5,342 nucleotides of DNA. It comes from Acidobacteriota bacterium (GTDB lineage: Bacteria > Acidobacteriota > Terriglobia > Terriglobales > Acidobacteriaceae). The notes below the pieces were generated by a model. That model was not told the DNA's origin and searched no databases. It saw nothing but the letters and a program-made list of their open reading frames with translations. Position 1 is the stretch's first letter; the number at the start of each line of letters is the position of its first letter. The stretch is from the NCBI GenBank assembly GCA_021805265.1, contig JAJZFR010000439.1, positions 1 through 5,342 of the forward strand. Direction: 5' to 3'. This document shows, piece by piece, positions 5,308-5,342 of the stretch. The position numbers were made by a program, and so were the translations under genes.

Positions 5308-5325
5308 GCGGAGCGTGATCTCCGC
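5308..5325. repeat. Inverted repeat GCGGAG-N6-CTCCGC further upstream of the precursor gene
   Basis: Perfect 6-bp arms (5308-5313 and 5320-5325) surround CGTGAT. It could be a second operator, a leader hairpin or the end of whatever transcript lies to the right; the window stops 17 bp beyond it, so the context is missing. Confidence 0.3.
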
Positions 5326-5342
5326 CTGCCTCGATGGTGCTG

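Overview
The window is a GC-rich stretch in which every gene I can support lies on the minus strand, so transcription runs from high to low coordinates. The combination of a multiheme ActA cytochrome, a variant-Tat ActB molybdopterin-oxidoreductase-like subunit and the overall codon style suggests an Acidobacteriota bacterium (Acidobacteriaceae-like). Other phyla that carry alternative complex III (Bacteroidota, Rhodothermota and others) cannot be excluded from this sequence alone.

Right part (5342 down to 3196): a compact three-gene operon for a ribosomally made, post-translationally modified, secreted peptide. First comes a 92-aa precursor with a signal peptide and a Lys/Gly/Cys-rich C-terminal core holding four Cys in CKG-type repeats. 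After a 79-nt gap with a strong hairpin comes a DUF692 enzyme (multinuclear non-heme iron oxidase, MNIO; BufB/HvfB/TglH/MbnB superfamily). A DUF2063 partner protein (BufC/HvfC type) overlaps it by 14 nt. This is the layout of the bufferin/Hvf copper-handling systems, but the precursor core differs from the characterised DUF2282-type bufferins. It is the most interesting part of the window. Two dyad symmetries lie just upstream of the precursor gene.

Middle (2546-3195): 650 bp with no convincing gene. It holds a 12-bp perfect inverted repeat with a 33-nt loop, two weaker hairpins just past the bufC stop, and, closer to actA, a plausible sigma70-type promoter, an 18-bp palindrome and a 7-bp direct repeat with 10-bp phasing.

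Left part (2545 down to 1): the start of an act operon for alternative complex III, a quinol:cytochrome c/oxidase electron-transfer complex. actA is a membrane-anchored pentaheme cytochrome c with an apparent low-complexity insertion. actB overlaps it by 4 nt (ATGA) and runs off the left edge after 556 codons. Its N-terminus has a late Tat-like motif followed by a lipobox-like LAGC. The remaining act genes should continue to the left.

The two operons are probably separate transcription units. A link between a predicted copper-binding secreted peptide and the respiratory chain is possible but only inferred from proximity.
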